From Atriophallophorus winterbourni (taxonomy: Eukaryota; Platyhelminthes; Trematoda; Plagiorchiida; Microphallidae), in contig JACCGJ010009910.1 of NCBI GenBank assembly GCA_013407085.1, forward strand, positions 1 to 64,000: a stretch of 64,000 nt of DNA. The letters are read 5' to 3'. A program made the position numbers and the translations under genes. Shown here one piece after another: positions 1-12,601 of the stretch. Within the stretch, counting starts at the first letter, position 1, and each line of letters starts with the position of its first letter. Under the pieces are notes generated by a model. The model was not told where the DNA came from and did not search any database. It was given only the letters and a program-made list of their open reading frames with translations.

Positions 1-108
1 GACGATAGAGATATTGACCAGTGTACGGATCCCTGGCGTAGTTGTAAATGGAGTATTGCCCGTAACCGTCGCCATTCTCATCGAAAGCCACGTGGTTATC
101 GTAATCAT
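1..108 (-). CDS. partial exon, class C GPCR (metabotropic glutamate receptor-like) ligand-binding domain
   Basis: The minus strand reads open from 108 to the window edge after a good splice acceptor (pyrimidine-rich stretch ending CTGCAG at 109-114). The translation contains NHVAFDENGDGYGQYSIYNY, followed by DPYTGQYLYR. The FDxNGDGxGxYxIxNY pattern is the conserved end of the Venus-flytrap ligand-binding domain of metabotropic glutamate receptors. There it precedes the cysteine-rich and seven-helix regions of these plasma-membrane receptors. The exon begins in phase 1 (two bases finish a codon). Only about 35 residues are visible, so the receptor subtype cannot be assigned, and a related class C receptor is possible. 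No upstream exon of this gene was recognised between 109 and about 12 kb. Confidence 0.72.
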   Translation of the reverse strand, partial: MITITTWLSMRMATVTGNTPFTTTPGIRTLVNISIV

Positions 109-3100
109 CTGCAGATGGAGTGAATATGTGCTTTAGGGAAACATGTGGTGTGGATGGGTGGAGTATGGAGTGAAGTATAAGGTTGAAAAACAGTCAGCAG
201 ATAATGCAACTTGCGAGCACCACAAGGATGACCTACAGAACATTAACGTTCAGCACCGCGCAAGAGCTGGCAGCGCTAAAAAGTCAACAACAAAAGTTTG
301 AGTGTTCTGAAAATGAAGAACATCAGTAGATATCGACGAATATGCAATTAGTCAAAGTTAGTAAAATGAGTCAAACGTAGTGAGGGCTCGAAAGAAACCG
401 GTTTTCCCGAAATGTCGGCCTGAGCAGAACAAATTCGTAATGCATTGCAGGCAGAATGAGATTCGCCCTATGCAATATAGGTGTGGCATTTACGTACGAA
501 GCGCATTTATCAATTGGTGTTCTCTTGGATTATAGGCTTAGACGTTAAACTTGATTAGCGTTGGAAGTCAACATCTGTACACATCACTGGAGATGTCGTG
601 GTGAATTTTGAAGCAAATGTACTCGGGGTGGGTTGATAGCACCGGAAACGTAATATGGCTCCACATGCACATAAAATGCGACGTGTAGTTTTCCTACAGC
701 AAACAGATGTGTCTTGACTTGTCGCTTCTTTGTTCGAATTTTAATAAGCAGATACAATAGCGGGCGTTCGAGTAAATGCTCATACTTGTACCACAGATAA
801 AACACCATTCGATCCTAATTACATTCGCTTATAGCTATCCATATCAAGAGGCTTTTGCATGCTAAAGAAGTCATCTTTAAAAACAAAGAGTATTCGCTGG
901 ACGAATGTTTCTAGTCACACATTTTCTCTCTCTGTCAAAGCGAAAGTATTCCACAGAAGTGATAGCCATGGCAGATAGCGGTTGAAAAAAGTGTCGGGTT
1001 TACACGAAAGTTCAAGTGCAAACTTTTCGAATATGTCGGCGGAGGTATTTCGCATATTCAAGTTACCCTTGGTAAAAATGTGTAAGATGACCATGCTCGA
1101 CTCTCCATCGAAAGATTAGGAGCCCAGTTGTGTTATTTTTGCGGCTGAATTCCTAGTAAAAATCATAAGACATCAATTTATCATGTCCATTTTTCTCAAG
1201 TAGTGCCTAATATCATTCGAAACATTTCAATAACACGTTTTGCTTTGACGGGGTAGTTTTATAAACCGCTTTAAAAAACTAGGTATGGCGAAGGTTCCAG
1301 TCGGTCATCTCACTCGAGAAAGTCTTTGTCTTCGACCTGCCCTAGAACGATCACATTAGTGGGATTCCCAAAAAACAAGCTTGATCTAAAAGAACAAAAG
1401 TATTCTGTTACAGGTTCACAAGCGGTAAGCAAGTGTGCTCAAACATTAATTTTCTTTCACTCCATTGAACATTCCACTGATGTCATTCGAAGGTCAAATG
1501 TGCTGCAGAGAAATATATATATGCCCAACCTATACCTATGTATTCTATGGCTAAAATGTATGCACCATCATAGCAGTAGTGATTGACTAACGCAAGTTTT
1601 TCACTCAGTCTGGTACGGTTCCTGTGATTTACCAATGAGATACAAACCTTGACACAGAATGAGTCACTTTGCCGATTATTCTAGAATATATGTGAGAGTC
1701 AATCCTTAAAGGACTGCTTTATCTTGAAAGGAGACTTCCATTTGTAGACTACATTGGTGAAAGATTCGGTTTATGAGTATTGGACAGTTTCAAAATCTGT
1801 CAGCATTCAAGAACATCTACAGGAGTGTCTCGAGTGGGTTAGGCTCACTTCGACACCGGTTCGGGTGTCTTTAGACATCATAAACCCAGTGTTTAAGCAC
1901 CATAGTTACGAAAGGACGTTGTTCTTCTCGATCAGTGTTATCACGGGGCAATCAAAACGTTAAGTAGAATAATGTAACTTCAAAATGAGCTGTATTCTTA
2001 TCTATTCGAACGGACTCACTCGTGTGTACGAGAATTAAAGTAGAACTAGTCAACCATGTGCCTTGTCCCACCTAATGAGGAGCAAATTTAAACTTCTCCC
2101 CACAGTCCCAATAGGTAGTTACCATCGTACAACCAAACTCCTAAGTGATTTCAAGGATTTAACGTATAAGGAAAGAGTGCATCTGCTGAGACTCTTCTCC
2201 TCACTTCAAAGAAGCGTTTGAAGTGATGCGATGATTGCCTACAAAACATTCCATCCACCATGAGTCGTAGCATGCATGCGCACACTAAGTGAACTTACAC
2301 ACTCCGCATTCCCATATTGACTGTTGCTGACATTATTATTCTCTACTTGAATGTTTCCATTGGAACTATCACTATGACGCCTATTCGAATTGTGGATAGA
2401 AATTCGTTACATTACAGGATTATGAATAATCTCCATTTCATGAACAAATGTAATTGTGAATTTGAATGCATTATATCGTCTTACATTCTGGAATCTGGAA
2501 TCTACCTGCCGACAACGCAAATTTCTCCTTGAACTGTCCTCGGAGTTCTGCTCAAATCGTTCGACTCGGCCATGACAACAACGTCCCATTGGCCTTCTTG
2601 TTTGCTTTTTTCTTGCCCAGCAATTTACTTCTTTTCGGGGGCTAATCTGTACCTTTATATTTTGCGTTTGTTACTGTCCTTTAAATACACACCATGTCCA
2701 CAGACTTACACACTGGACATTGCACCTTGAACTTGTGCTCAGCTTTCCATTACGGCTTTGTTCTGTTCTCCTGACGGTTGGGTAAGAACGGGGCATCGAT
2801 TGGTAAAACACAACGACTGTCTCTGCTACATCATCTGCTTCATCATAACATCTACCTTGTGTCATCGTCTAAACCAAACCGACTTTTCCTTATAATTGGA
2901 ATCATTCCTCATTAGAAACTCCAGGTTGGAGCTTACATTTATCACCCTCGTATAGCTAGCGATTCGAATCACCTTCTACCTCGGCATGCCGTCTCCCCAT
3001 TCAAGGTACACTTCTTCGATGTTAGCGAGCAGATTCGTTAGAACGTATCTCGATTTACACTTGCAACACCAGAGGCTTTGAAACTGCGAGCAGTTAGTCG

Positions 3101-6100
3101 TACCAGATATAGAACCGAATACTTTGAACTTAGTGTGTGGATGATGTTCAGAATATATTCGCTGAGCTCGCATTGTTTGTCCAGGATTGTTCGTCATCAG
3201 GCCAGATGAAATCATCAGCGAAAATTCTTTCAAAGTTACGAACAAGCAATACGAGCTCAGCTAACACAATCCGAACATCTTATCGTGTGCCAGATAGAAA
3301 TTTTGCAATACCAATTTTGTTTCACAAAGACGAAAAGTACCTCGGATATTAATATGTTGATGCATTTACTAGTCAACTCGTGTAACCACTTTTGCACATA
3401 ATTTTTATCGGAATTAATTTTGCGTGATCGATAAGATATGATAAGAAGATTTCGCTAATAGAAGAGATAACGTGGTAGGTATCATTTAACCTATACTACT
3501 ATAGATAAAATCTTGGATGATCGACAACAAAAACAAGCAGTAGTAGAAGTTAGTTAAATGAACCGTCAGAAACATGACGGGCAAATATTCAACAGCTAGC
3601 AGTATATCGAAACCCCTAGAAATCATATAAAGTGATTCAAAGACAAGGTGATGTAAAGGATGTTTTAAATCTGAAGATACGCGGAGCTATCTCACAAACA
3701 ATCCGGGCAAGAAACTATACTTTACATACAATGCGGCCTTACTATGCCTCCTGGATAGTCGTATCCAAGCTGTAAATTCAGAGGTGGAATGGAAACTTTC
3801 AAGAATCCAGTTGGCAAAGAAGGCGGTGAAGAAGAACAGACAGTATGCTTGCACATGATATCCGTGTTTACACGCATGGTTTGAGGTTGCTGAACTTAAA
3901 TAGTAAAGACATTATGATCAGGAATCGTGTGTCTGAATTATGCTTCTTTAACATTTTCTGATGAAATGGAAACGATGTTACTTTGAAGATGATCAAACTA
4001 CTCGAAATTGAATGACCTGTTTTGCATAAAAAGGACAGGCTGAGATAGAATGGGTTCGTCAGCCTACAAACACCAAAGTTGTTTATTTTATGCTCTCTCG
4101 AACGACGAGAGGATGCTGAATACTTCGCATATAAGTTATACTTAATTACGAATTCGATTTTTGTATCCGTTACACCCACACCATCTTAGCGTGTGCTGGT
4201 TTGTCAGATTTCTTTTGTAGCACTATCGGAACCATACACTTTCATATGATTACTGACACTTGACGCACAGAGGTAATTGTAATCGTTGCCGTGACTGTGG
4301 TTATAGAATCTCCGAACGCATTTAGAGTCTTGTTTGGACGGCGCCTAACATTCACACGAATGGAATGTCCTAGAATTTTGACTTGCATATTTTCTCCCTG
4401 AATTTAGTGGACCCTTGGTTGAGGAAACTTTCAGATATTTTAGCAATGCGTGCAAAAATCTCTGACGATACATCTATGATGATAGGCGATGACAATTCAC
4501 TTCATCTGTGAGATAGGAAAGTCCCCCCGCGTGTCATTCAGCTGAATATGTTTTGTTATTGAATATATCTCAATGTGTAGGGGCTACTACGTGAGTCCAT
4601 AGGTTGTGCTTCAAGTCTTTACAGCACTTGTGCGTTTTGATATACGTGGATGACCCAAATTAATTTCCCATCATGCTAGTGCGTAAATGAGTAACGTCAT
4701 TATTCGAAGAACTAACTGAGACAGACATGAACTTGGTCCACTTTCCTCCGTACGGCTTTGGGTAAATGACCCCAAGATAAGCATCTACTTGACAATAAAA
4801 AATCTTAATATTCACCCAACTTCATATACAATAAATCTTGATATCGTGATCAGTTTAAAATCAGCAAATAAATTTGGTTACCATAGCGACGTCATTGTAT
4901 AAACCTTGTTGTTCACCAAGGCAACAATTTAAACACGAATGTTGGAATTGGGAGAATTATGCTGTCATTTGAATTCGTCGGAAAGATATGACATTTCACA
5001 ATATATTGTATTTGTGATTATATATGATATGTGATTAAATCAGAGCTCTATTGCGGTGAGTTACATCAAGCTCTGCAATTTATGCAGGAGGGAAATGAAA
5101 AACAAATAGGATCAACATCAAACATTATAAGGAAAATCAATATCATGTGATTTCGATTGTTCTCTATGACCTTGAGTTACTTTTGGTTAAGACCATAAAG
5201 GATCGCCAGCAAATGGCTTCTAATAGTCTTGACATTTTGGTTGATACTGCCTCAGATTTACACACAAAATGCTTCAACCCAGTCATTGTTGAACGTTTTG
5301 TAGAACCGTGTCGACGACTAAGAAAGTCATCGGGTTTAACCAAGTGATCGGTGTCAACCACTTCGGCTAGGATGGAACTGTTCATCTTTCTAGAAAAAAC
5401 ACTTGTTCAACCAACTTGGCTGGTGTTCATAAATCTGCTTCCTTGTTTTCCATGTCTTACGGTGAATGTATCCAAGTGCACATGAACATGTATTTGGTAA
5501 AATGCAAATTGCGAGTGCCCGAACAGGTGATGAAGGTTATTCTTACAGAGTTTTCCATGAGCTCAGCAATAGGTCAAAGCCTGCGTCCTTGAACACACAA
5601 AAGCGGTTGGCAGTGTTGATTGCGCACAACGCGTGTAAATTCTAAAAACACCGGCTATACCGTACAGCATCGGTAACTGGATATGTGGATACTTCAAGGA
5701 TTAATCACAATACGTTAAAATCAATAGACTACTTTTTTCTCTCGCACACGACTGTAAGAGGATCCATGGCGTGATTTTCGCTCCATCATTCTTTCCAACA
5801 TACTCATTCGGCTATTCCGTAGCCGACCACAATTTTAGTCTCAAATAAGTCGATGACTTTAAAGGTGTCGTCCTTAAAGCAACGCCGAAGGTATAACGGC
5901 CTGCACGATGTTCTTGCTTCAAGTAACCTCTAAGCATTTCGATAAAGTAAAACCAGTGGCCAGTTCAGAAGACTGCCCAATTTCCTCGGTAGAATTCTCT
6001 TATCCGTGAATAGTTTACCTCCCGCGGAAAATTTAAATTTAAAACCGCGACTTGTGTAACAAGAACAAGTAAATCTATCTTTGACACAGTTCAGCTAGCT

Positions 6101-6586
6101 AATCTCCCGCAATGACGCAGACAAAAGAGGATTGCAAACTAAGGTATTCTCAAATAATCTAGATGAATTTAATATAACAACTAAAATGTTGAGAGCAATG
6201 GTCAGAGAAGTGCCAAGTTGTGAGAGGGAAAGGAATGTTGATCTTATTACGGTAGTCTATTATTAAACATCATCAACCGTACAATGTTAATTTTGCAAAA
6301 ACACATCACAGTTCTGCATTTGTTATGTGGAACGGAATTGGTTCAGCCTACTAGCAAGCGTGACCGCGTCACGAGATCCAACATACAGACAAAGAAATCT
6401 ATCGATCTAGCTGTGACTGTGAGTATTGTTCACCCGACCGTAACACGTAACAAGGGTGAACTTTGCTCCAAGTGCCTGGATCCGGCAAGTACTGTTTCCG
6501 TTATGTGGGTTACACGTGTATGTGATTTGTGATGAGACTTTGACAGATGAGTGTATAAGGCTTGTGAACGATAACAAATATCCACC
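109..6586. other. long stretch without a recognised gene
   Basis: Apart from the short interspersed repeat at about 326-440, I see no convincing exon, RNA gene or mobile element. Open frames here are under 110 codons and show no recognisable motif. It is presumably intronic or upstream DNA of the receptor gene whose exon lies at 1-108. Confidence 0.5.
326..440 (+). repeat. interspersed repeat family C, copy 1
   Basis: This segment shares a diffuse core with copies near 8200, 9313 and 21520. The core is roughly CGTAGTGAGGGCTCGAAAG, followed by RAACCGGTT and then, in most copies, CACGAAATCG. Each copy is preceded by a TCAAGGTCGGTCA-like stretch and followed by a CTATAT..GGATATAAG-like stretch. 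The copies are old (about 65-75% by eye). The family is not identified. It contains GGTTCGAA-like B-box similarity in the 21.6 kb copy but no convincing A box. Confidence 0.45.
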
Positions 6587-6648
6587 CCGATTGGAATATA
6601 TTTCGGACCGATCGTGTGTTCATAATGCAAACGGTTAGAGCAGTTTTT

Positions 6649-6692
6649 GGGTAACGTTTCATTTCTGACACAGAAGCTTCGTCAGACCAAAG
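6649..6692 (-). ncRNA. hammerhead-like motif, foldback left arm
   Basis: On the minus strand CTGACGA is followed by AGCTTC, a short loop, AGAAAT, then GAAAC and GTTACCC. Stem I can form between CTTTGGT and ACCCAAA (one mismatch). Stem III would be the four-base palindrome ACGT. There is one extra A between the CUGANGA core and stem II, and stem II is weakened here (AAAT instead of AAGC), so activity is doubtful. Confidence 0.5.
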
Positions 6693-7297
6693 GTGATAGT
6701 CAGGACAGGGAACATGATTAAGTAGTAGTCAACCCACCACCAATTATTTGACTTTACCGCTAAACAGCCTATGGTACGCCTACAGTACGTCACGTCTCGT
6801 GGGAATGACCATGATCAGTGGTCGATTTTCCTACTAGTGTGTATTCACGTCAAGGTCAGTCGACAGCGGCCCACATGCGTAAAGTACATCACTAACGGAG
6901 CTAATGCTAAGCTATTTTTGAAATTGCAAAGGCAGGTCAATAAGGTGGATGGGGTAGAAATCTCCACAATCTAGCGCTCGGCACTGATGCGAAAGTAAAT
7001 AGTTTTTATTCACCTTATACCCCCTAGTTAATTAGATTTTTGTTTTTCTTCAAAAATAGTCTTAGTCCCGTTAGTGATGTACTTTTACGCATGTGGGCCG
7101 CTGTCGACTGACCTTGACCGTGTTCACTTGTATTAGATTGACGTGGATACACACTGTGAGGAAAATCGACCACTGATCCTGGTCATTCACACGAGACGTG
7201 ACACCTCGTAGGCGCACTATAGGCTGTTTAGCGGTAAGTTCAAATCAGTGGTGGGGGGTTGACTACCAATTAATCATGTTCGCTGTCCTGACTATCA

Positions 7298-7345
7298 TCC
7301 TTGTTCTGACGAAGCTTCAGTGTCAGAAGTGAAACGTTACCCAAA
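7298..7345 (+). ncRNA. hammerhead-like motif, foldback right arm
   Basis: CTGACGA (7306-7312) is followed by AGCTTC, a loop, GAAGT, then GAAAC at 7331 and GTTACCC. This is the mirror copy of the left-arm motif, and the same motif recurs at 57.6 kb. The CTGAYGAAG...GAAACGTT pattern resembles the minimal hammerheads known from Penelope-like elements. The extra A after the core is shared by all copies. Confidence 0.5.
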
Positions 7346-7547
7346 AACTGCTCTAACCGATTGCACTCAAATTTCTTTTCATTATGAATACACGATCGGT
7401 CCCAAACATATTTCAATCGAAAGAAGAACAAAGTTTGAACTTTCCGGGCACTGTCTGGTCAAATTTCTTAATCACATGGTGAAACACACGTGGCTAGTGT
7501 TAAACACACATGCTTGGACCAAAAATGCATACTAGCGTTTATCTCCA

Positions 7548-7705
7548 TCAAAACGACGGGTTTCGTGGTGTTTGCACTCACCAGGTAGGAAAAGTGCGAT
7601 CTGGATTTGGATGTTTTGCTAGATTTCATTTCTAAGCAACCATTGCATAAGGTATATTGTGGTGCTCACATTCCTTTCACTTACGCACCACATCGTGTTT
7701 CTTTA
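7548..7705 (-). mobile_element. decayed hammerhead-repeat copies
   Basis: At 7552-7590 the minus strand shows CTGGTGAGTGCAAACACC, then ACGAAACCCGTCG. This is a family A hammerhead with an A6-to-G change and a disturbed stem III. At 7651-7705 a second remnant matches the family B flank (GTGGTGCTCACAT, then ACTTACGCACCAC) but has lost its core. Both are old and presumably inactive. Confidence 0.6.
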
Positions 7706-8199
7706 TAAGAACCCCATACAGCAGTGCCACACAAGTTCAACTTTGTTTAACTACCGCGGCTCTCCTAGCAATTAATCATTGATCAAAAATGGATAATATC
7801 TATTAATAGAAATTTAATTTGTACGAAGCCACTGAGACTAACACACACAATTTTGGTCGGAAAATAAACCACTTCAATGTGCCAAAGTGTTAAATGAGGC
7901 GAAAAAGCCTCACTCAAGGGACCGAATCTGTTCAGCTAGAATGACCGTTGCTATGACAACGTGAGTTTAGCTCAACTTACTCGGAAATGGCAGGGAATCC
8001 ACTTGATACGAGTGGCTATCTGCGAGACGCAGACGAACGTATTAATCTCGTTAATCAGTAGCTGTTAAATAGACCATGAAAAGTTCAAATAGCATGCCAC
8101 TTTAGTGCAAGAAGGTATGGTATGGCAATCACGAGCGTGTGGATGATCTGTGTAACGCCACTGTCCGGCACAACACAAGATCAAGAAGGCAATGAACAA

Positions 8200-8300
8200 A
8201 GTCGGCCGCTATCGAACGATATACAATTCGTCAAGGTCGGTCATAGGAGCCCAGCGTAGTGAGGGCTGAAAGCCTACCGGTTGGCACGAAATCGATTAAC
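8200..8300 (+). repeat. interspersed repeat family C, copy 2
   Basis: This copy carries the AATTCGTCAAGGTCGGTCA lead, the CGTAGTGAGGGCT core and CCGGTTGGCACGAAATCG. It is the clearest match to the copy at 326-440. The family is unidentified. Confidence 0.45.
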
Positions 8301-8669
8301 AAATCAAATCGGGACAGACATGCTTCAGGACAGTATGGCGGTTGCCTGCTTTGTCTATATAAGATAGGCGAGTGTTTTGTTATTTGTCTTGTGCATAATA
8401 CATGCGTTTGACTAATCGGTTTTCTCCTGTTTCATGGGATTCGTGAATGAACATGTGTAGCGTTGGACAGTTTGACCTCAGTGATGAAGCGGGAGGCAAT
8501 CTTCAAGTGGCTGTCAAACGAGGGGTATTGTTGCACGCTGACCCGAATGTCTTGACAAAAAGTCAGATTTTCGGCTGCTGACCCTCGTTTATCTGAAAAG
8601 ACCTGAAGTAATCACATCTGGCCTCTCTCTTCACTCGCTCGAACGTTCGTAACAGATGAAAGCTTTGGA

Positions 8670-8740
8670 TATTGATCCGGTCAGTTAGGAAGCAATTGCT
8701 CTTGACCGCTCACTTTCGAGGGACGGTGTGAAAATCATCT
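8670..8740 (+). repeat. interspersed repeat family D, weak copy
   Basis: TTGCTCTTGACCGCTCACTT followed by a GGCACGGTGT-like stretch matches the start of the 44268-44400 repeat. The match fades after about 40 bp. Confidence 0.3.
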
Positions 8741-9312
8741 GGCTGGTGAATAGTGGCTGCCTAATTTGTTTACTGAGATAACTGATCGACCGGTTTCTGG
8801 GTTTCGATATGAAGTATGCAAAAGGCCTACCCTCGCCAACTGTTTTGATGCTAGTAGAGTTTAGAGTTTTTTCCAATGTAAAGCGCGCACCAACGCAGCA
8901 ACAACTGAGCTAGAAAATATGTGTGAATGTTCTAACTTAGCCTGCGAAGCATTTACACAGCAATGATGGATCTTTTAGTAAACTTTTATCACTTAACTTC
9001 TGGTAATCACTTTCACGAATAATTTATCAATTTGAGGGGCGAATTCGAGCTCACCAGCATTCAGAGGTTTTTGTTTCACCCCATTGTCTGCTAAAATACC
9101 GCCCTAACTTATCCACCATTTTAAACGAATTCCTTTGGAAGTTTGAAGAACTCACACTGTGGAGTCATAAAGTAAACTAGCAAAACGTGTCAAGCACAAG
9201 CCTCGGGTCAGATACACCACACAACCCTCCGGCATGAGACATCCGCATGAAGCGCCAAACAATCGCACATTTGCACGAACCCGGGTTTCGGAACAATTGC
9301 ACACGAAGGAAT

Positions 9313-9411
9313 GTCAGTCGCTATTGAAGGGCATGCGATTCGAGGTCGTTCAAACAAATCCAATCTGGTGAGAGCTTGGAAGGAACCGTTTGACACGAAA
9401 TCGAGAGGCAT
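9313..9411 (+). repeat. interspersed repeat family C, copy 3
   Basis: This diverged copy has CATGCGATTCGAGGTCG, then GGTGAGAGCTTGGAAGGAACC and GACACGAAATCGA. Its position relative to its flanks agrees with the other family C copies. Confidence 0.4.
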
Positions 9412-10514
9412 GTCACATCAGTTATACAAGCTGCTAGTTACATCCGACTGATTAATTGTAATTAGTCGAATCGCGCGATCTCTGTGTGTGCGCGTCTGTA
9501 ATTCTTTTTCATACGCGGAATAAACGCTCTGAGCTATTGGGTTTTCCTAGCCGGACTTAACGGAATGACCTCTAGGCGTGAACCGTAACGCTTTGGACGG
9601 AAAACAAAGGTTGGTGTGATTAGATTAGAGTCTAGTGTTATGAAGGTGTGGTTCAACAATGTATTAGATATTAGGCACGGAGCGGGATTTATCTTCGTGT
9701 GACCTGACCTGGTAAAATTTTGACGCTTTTGCCGCACATGCATCGTCATCCTATGGTATATTTTAAGTTCATAGGTTTTCTACAATCAATCTTCTGGATT
9801 TCTAAATGTGTTTGACGGTGTTTTGAGAATTCACGCATAAGGTTCTAATCGCCAGTAGCTAAACGTAGCATGGGCGCCCCACTTACTTGGATAATCAGAA
9901 AGTCTCAAATATAATTCCAAGAGTGTGTATAAGGCAGTTGCGAAGCTGTACGGTGAAATGAAACAAATTTAACAAATTCTCGGATCAAATTACACTCAGG
10001 AGACATTCAGCATGTAGCAGGACAAAAGAGTTCATCGGCAATGTGAAAGCAGCACTTTGGTAAAGTGTGAACACATACAAACAAACCATCCCGATGTGTC
10101 CAGTATTTAAAGCATAAACTAACTTTCCTCAGTTCAATCTGTAACTTATTTGCTATCACAATTCACATGAATTCTCATCACAAACCCACATATTGATTTA
10201 GTTTGCTATGTACTCAAGTTGAAACTGTACCATTAGTTTCCGGGGCTAGGAAGCAATGGATGTGCTTTGTCGCGAATGTAGAGTAAGTTTCAACGAAGGC
10301 CTCTTGTGTGTTGTTCGTAGAAAAGCGCACGAATTCAAGTATGTGATTTAGCTTTGTTATTGTTGTTGGCCTCCTTTGGTCGATGTCGACCATGGATGTA
10401 CATCACAATCGCATGATTTTTTTCATGTTTCATAGCTTTTCGAATGACTAAACAGTCCGATTCGAGAGGAACAATCTCTCCCTCAGCGCTTGCAACGATA
10501 ATCAGAACTCGGTT

Positions 10515-10640
10515 GTAGGGCGTCAGTTGCATGCCGGCGGCGTGGTCTGCGTTCAGCAGCCAAGAGGTGAGTCTGCTCCTCCCCAGCTTGCAGACGACGC
10601 TTTACACAATGCCTTCAATGTGAGCGGTTGAGAGCTTTGT
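10515..10640 (-). repeat. interspersed repeat family D, copy
   Basis: The minus strand reads ACCGCTCACATTGAAGGCA, TGTGTAAAGCGTCGTCTGCA, then AGCTGGGGAGGAGCAGAC. This matches the plus strand at 44268-44400 at about 75% over roughly 100 bp. A 65-codon open frame runs through part of it but has no recognised motif. The origin is unknown. Confidence 0.45.
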
Positions 10641-11606
10641 GTGTTTCACCATTTACCCATGTGTAATGTGTGTTTGTGAGATCGAAAAGGTGTTAAGTGT
10701 GTAGACATTTCACACAAATATAGCTCATACAATGTTTGCTGTACCAATTCTGAATATTTTAAGATTTAGACCCAAGCTGTAATCTAGCAAATTAACTTTA
10801 ATTTAAAACATGGCCACATGTTTAATCGCAGAGAAAATTTATGTAAACAACTAAACATATTCTTGAGTCGAAACAATATTGTTTACTTATCTCAACATAC
10901 TCTGTAGAACATCTCAATCCAGATTAATGTGTCACAAGCAACTTATGTCACAGCAAGTTCAAAATTAAGAAAGATTTCGCAAATTTGTCCGAAAATTCAA
11001 AAACTACAATGTAAAATGTGCGCATGAGATTAATTTCCAAGGAGGAGCTTAATTTTGTATATGCGCCTCATCGTTCAGTCAAAATGCAATTCAAGGAGGC
11101 GAATAGTTACGAAAGTGAGGCAAGTGTAACAAACCCAGTATTCCTAATCGATTTTAAATCGAAACAGCCAGGATTGAGAAATACAACGTATATTTCTTTG
11201 TTTTACCAGTTCACTTGTCTAGTTGAACCGCACAAATCAAAATGCCAGCAAACCAAGTGCTAATTGTTTACTTCTAAGTTCAGTTTCATACTTTTGGGTG
11301 GCCGCTGTTTCCGAACGTTGTTGGGACTTTCGAGATTCTCCCAAGCTATCGATTGTCATGTGAGCAATGCAAAATGCTTCGCATTTTTTCTATCTGATTT
11401 GCTCGATAGCACGCAGAATTAATGTTGACAGACATAATGGTCCGCTTTCGACGTACACTGGATTGCACATAGACTGCATAAGCTGTTCTGTGCAAGTATA
11501 GTTGCCATGATCCCGTCGTTTTACATAATACGGATCATGACTTATATTCTGACGTAGTATCCAACGATTATCCCGATCAAAATGTTAGCCGTTGACATTT
11601 CTAACA

Positions 11607-11675
11607 TGCCGTTGTGGCTCAGCGGGTATGGCGTCCGACACTCAAGTTCGAATCCCACACCTTTTCCCCTTTTGC
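11607..11675 (+). mobile_element. tRNA-derived SINE head (A and B box)
   Basis: GTGGCTCAGCGGGTA is a good RNA polymerase III A box, and AGTTCGAATCC about 22 bases downstream is a near-perfect B box. The spacing is about 10 bases shorter than in a real tRNA and no cloverleaf closes, so this is a SINE head rather than a tRNA gene. Its body may run to the CR1 fragment that starts near 11783. Confidence 0.5.
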
Positions 11676-11782
11676 TAAATGTGCCCAGCCCACATTCCCA
11701 TCATGACAAGGGGTGAAATGGTTCCACAAAATGGTCGGGGGAAGCTATGATAGCATAGCAACCTACCCTACCAGAAGCCTGA

Positions 11783-12268
11783 TAGGCTTGGTATCACTGG
11801 AAAGTTGCTGAGTTGGCTAAATGACTACCTAGCAAATCGCGTTACCCAGGTACACGTTGATGGTGCATTATCAAAACCAATCGCAGCGACTAGCGGAGTT
11901 CCCCCAGGTCCAGTCCTTCATCAGATCCTCTTTCGGGTTTATATCAATGACAATATAACATTTCGTTATTTGCGGATGACATACAGATATGGGGTTGCAT
12001 CCGAAGCCCGTAAGACTGTCTGCTATTGAAAAGATCTTGATACGCTTCACAGCTGGTCGTTGAAGAACAAACCGCCGTTTAACTGTAGGATCATGAATGT
12101 GGGGAATCGAGTAGAGTTCACATACCATATAGGTTCACATGTCCTTGAAAATTGCAGTGAAGAAAAAGATTTGGGTGTCTGGATATGCTCCAGTTTAAAA
12201 ACCTCACTTCAAACTAACACTGCCTTTAAAAAAGCAACACGTGTCGTAAATTTACGCAAACGGGTATG
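11783..12268 (+). mobile_element. CR1-like non-LTR retrotransposon fragment (RT palm)
   Basis: The frame gives GITGKLLSWLNDYLANRVTQ and TSGVPPG, and a shifted frame gives LFADDIQIWGC, the catalytic FADD motif. It then continues with HSWSLKNKPPFN and EEKDLGVWI. This order is motif B, motif C, then thumb of a CR1/Jockey-type reverse transcriptase. The piece is truncated at both ends and frameshifted near 11970, so it is a dead fragment. Confidence 0.8.
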
Positions 12269-12530
12269 ATATGATCCACCTGTTCAACCACATGCCGATA
12301 AAGTTTAGACTCATGATCATATACAAAAAATCAGTATTTGCATACATTTCCATCACACACACACACACGCATCACAACTGGTCTCTGTCTATTTCTAGTC
12401 ATCTGGTAGAGATATTTTGTTCGGGTTGTTTATTCACATCTTCATCAATAATGACTTGTAAGTTCCCAGTTGGGAAATACGAGGATAAATACTTACTTGC
12501 GAATTGAAATTTAGGTTTCATCCAGCTAAT

Positions 12531-12551
12531 TATATATATATATATCTATAG

Positions 12552-12597
<46 letters not shown>
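12531..12597. repeat. (AT)n microsatellite
   Basis: This is an almost pure AT tract with a short interruption at 12545-12555. It lies directly beyond the 3' end of the minus-strand RTE-like element. RTE elements usually end in short tandem repeats, so it may be the element's tail or its insertion target. Confidence 0.9.

Positions 12598-12601
<4 letters not shown>

Larger units (their letters stand above)
6587..7420. mobile_element. foldback element with ~330 bp inverted arms
   Basis: The left arm (about 6587-6910) is the reverse complement of the right arm (about 7058-7420) at roughly 80% identity, with a spacer near 150 bp. Shared anchors are the GACCGATCGTGT/ACACGATCGGTC outer ends, the GGTTAGAGCAGTTTTTGGGT block, the GACAGCGGCCCACATGCGTA block and the inner ACATCACTAACGG block. 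Each arm carries a hammerhead-like motif (6649-6692 minus, 7298-7345 plus). A third copy of that motif stands alone at 57.6 kb. Arms of this kind fit inverted terminal repeats (pLTRs) of Penelope-like elements or a foldback transposon. No coding sequence lies between them. Confidence 0.75.

Noticed and set aside
2976..3245. 89-codon minus-strand open frame
   Set aside because: No motif or splice context; overlapped by an open frame of similar length on the other strand.
11607..11665. Functional tRNA gene
   Set aside because: The A-to-B box spacing is too short and the arms do not pair.
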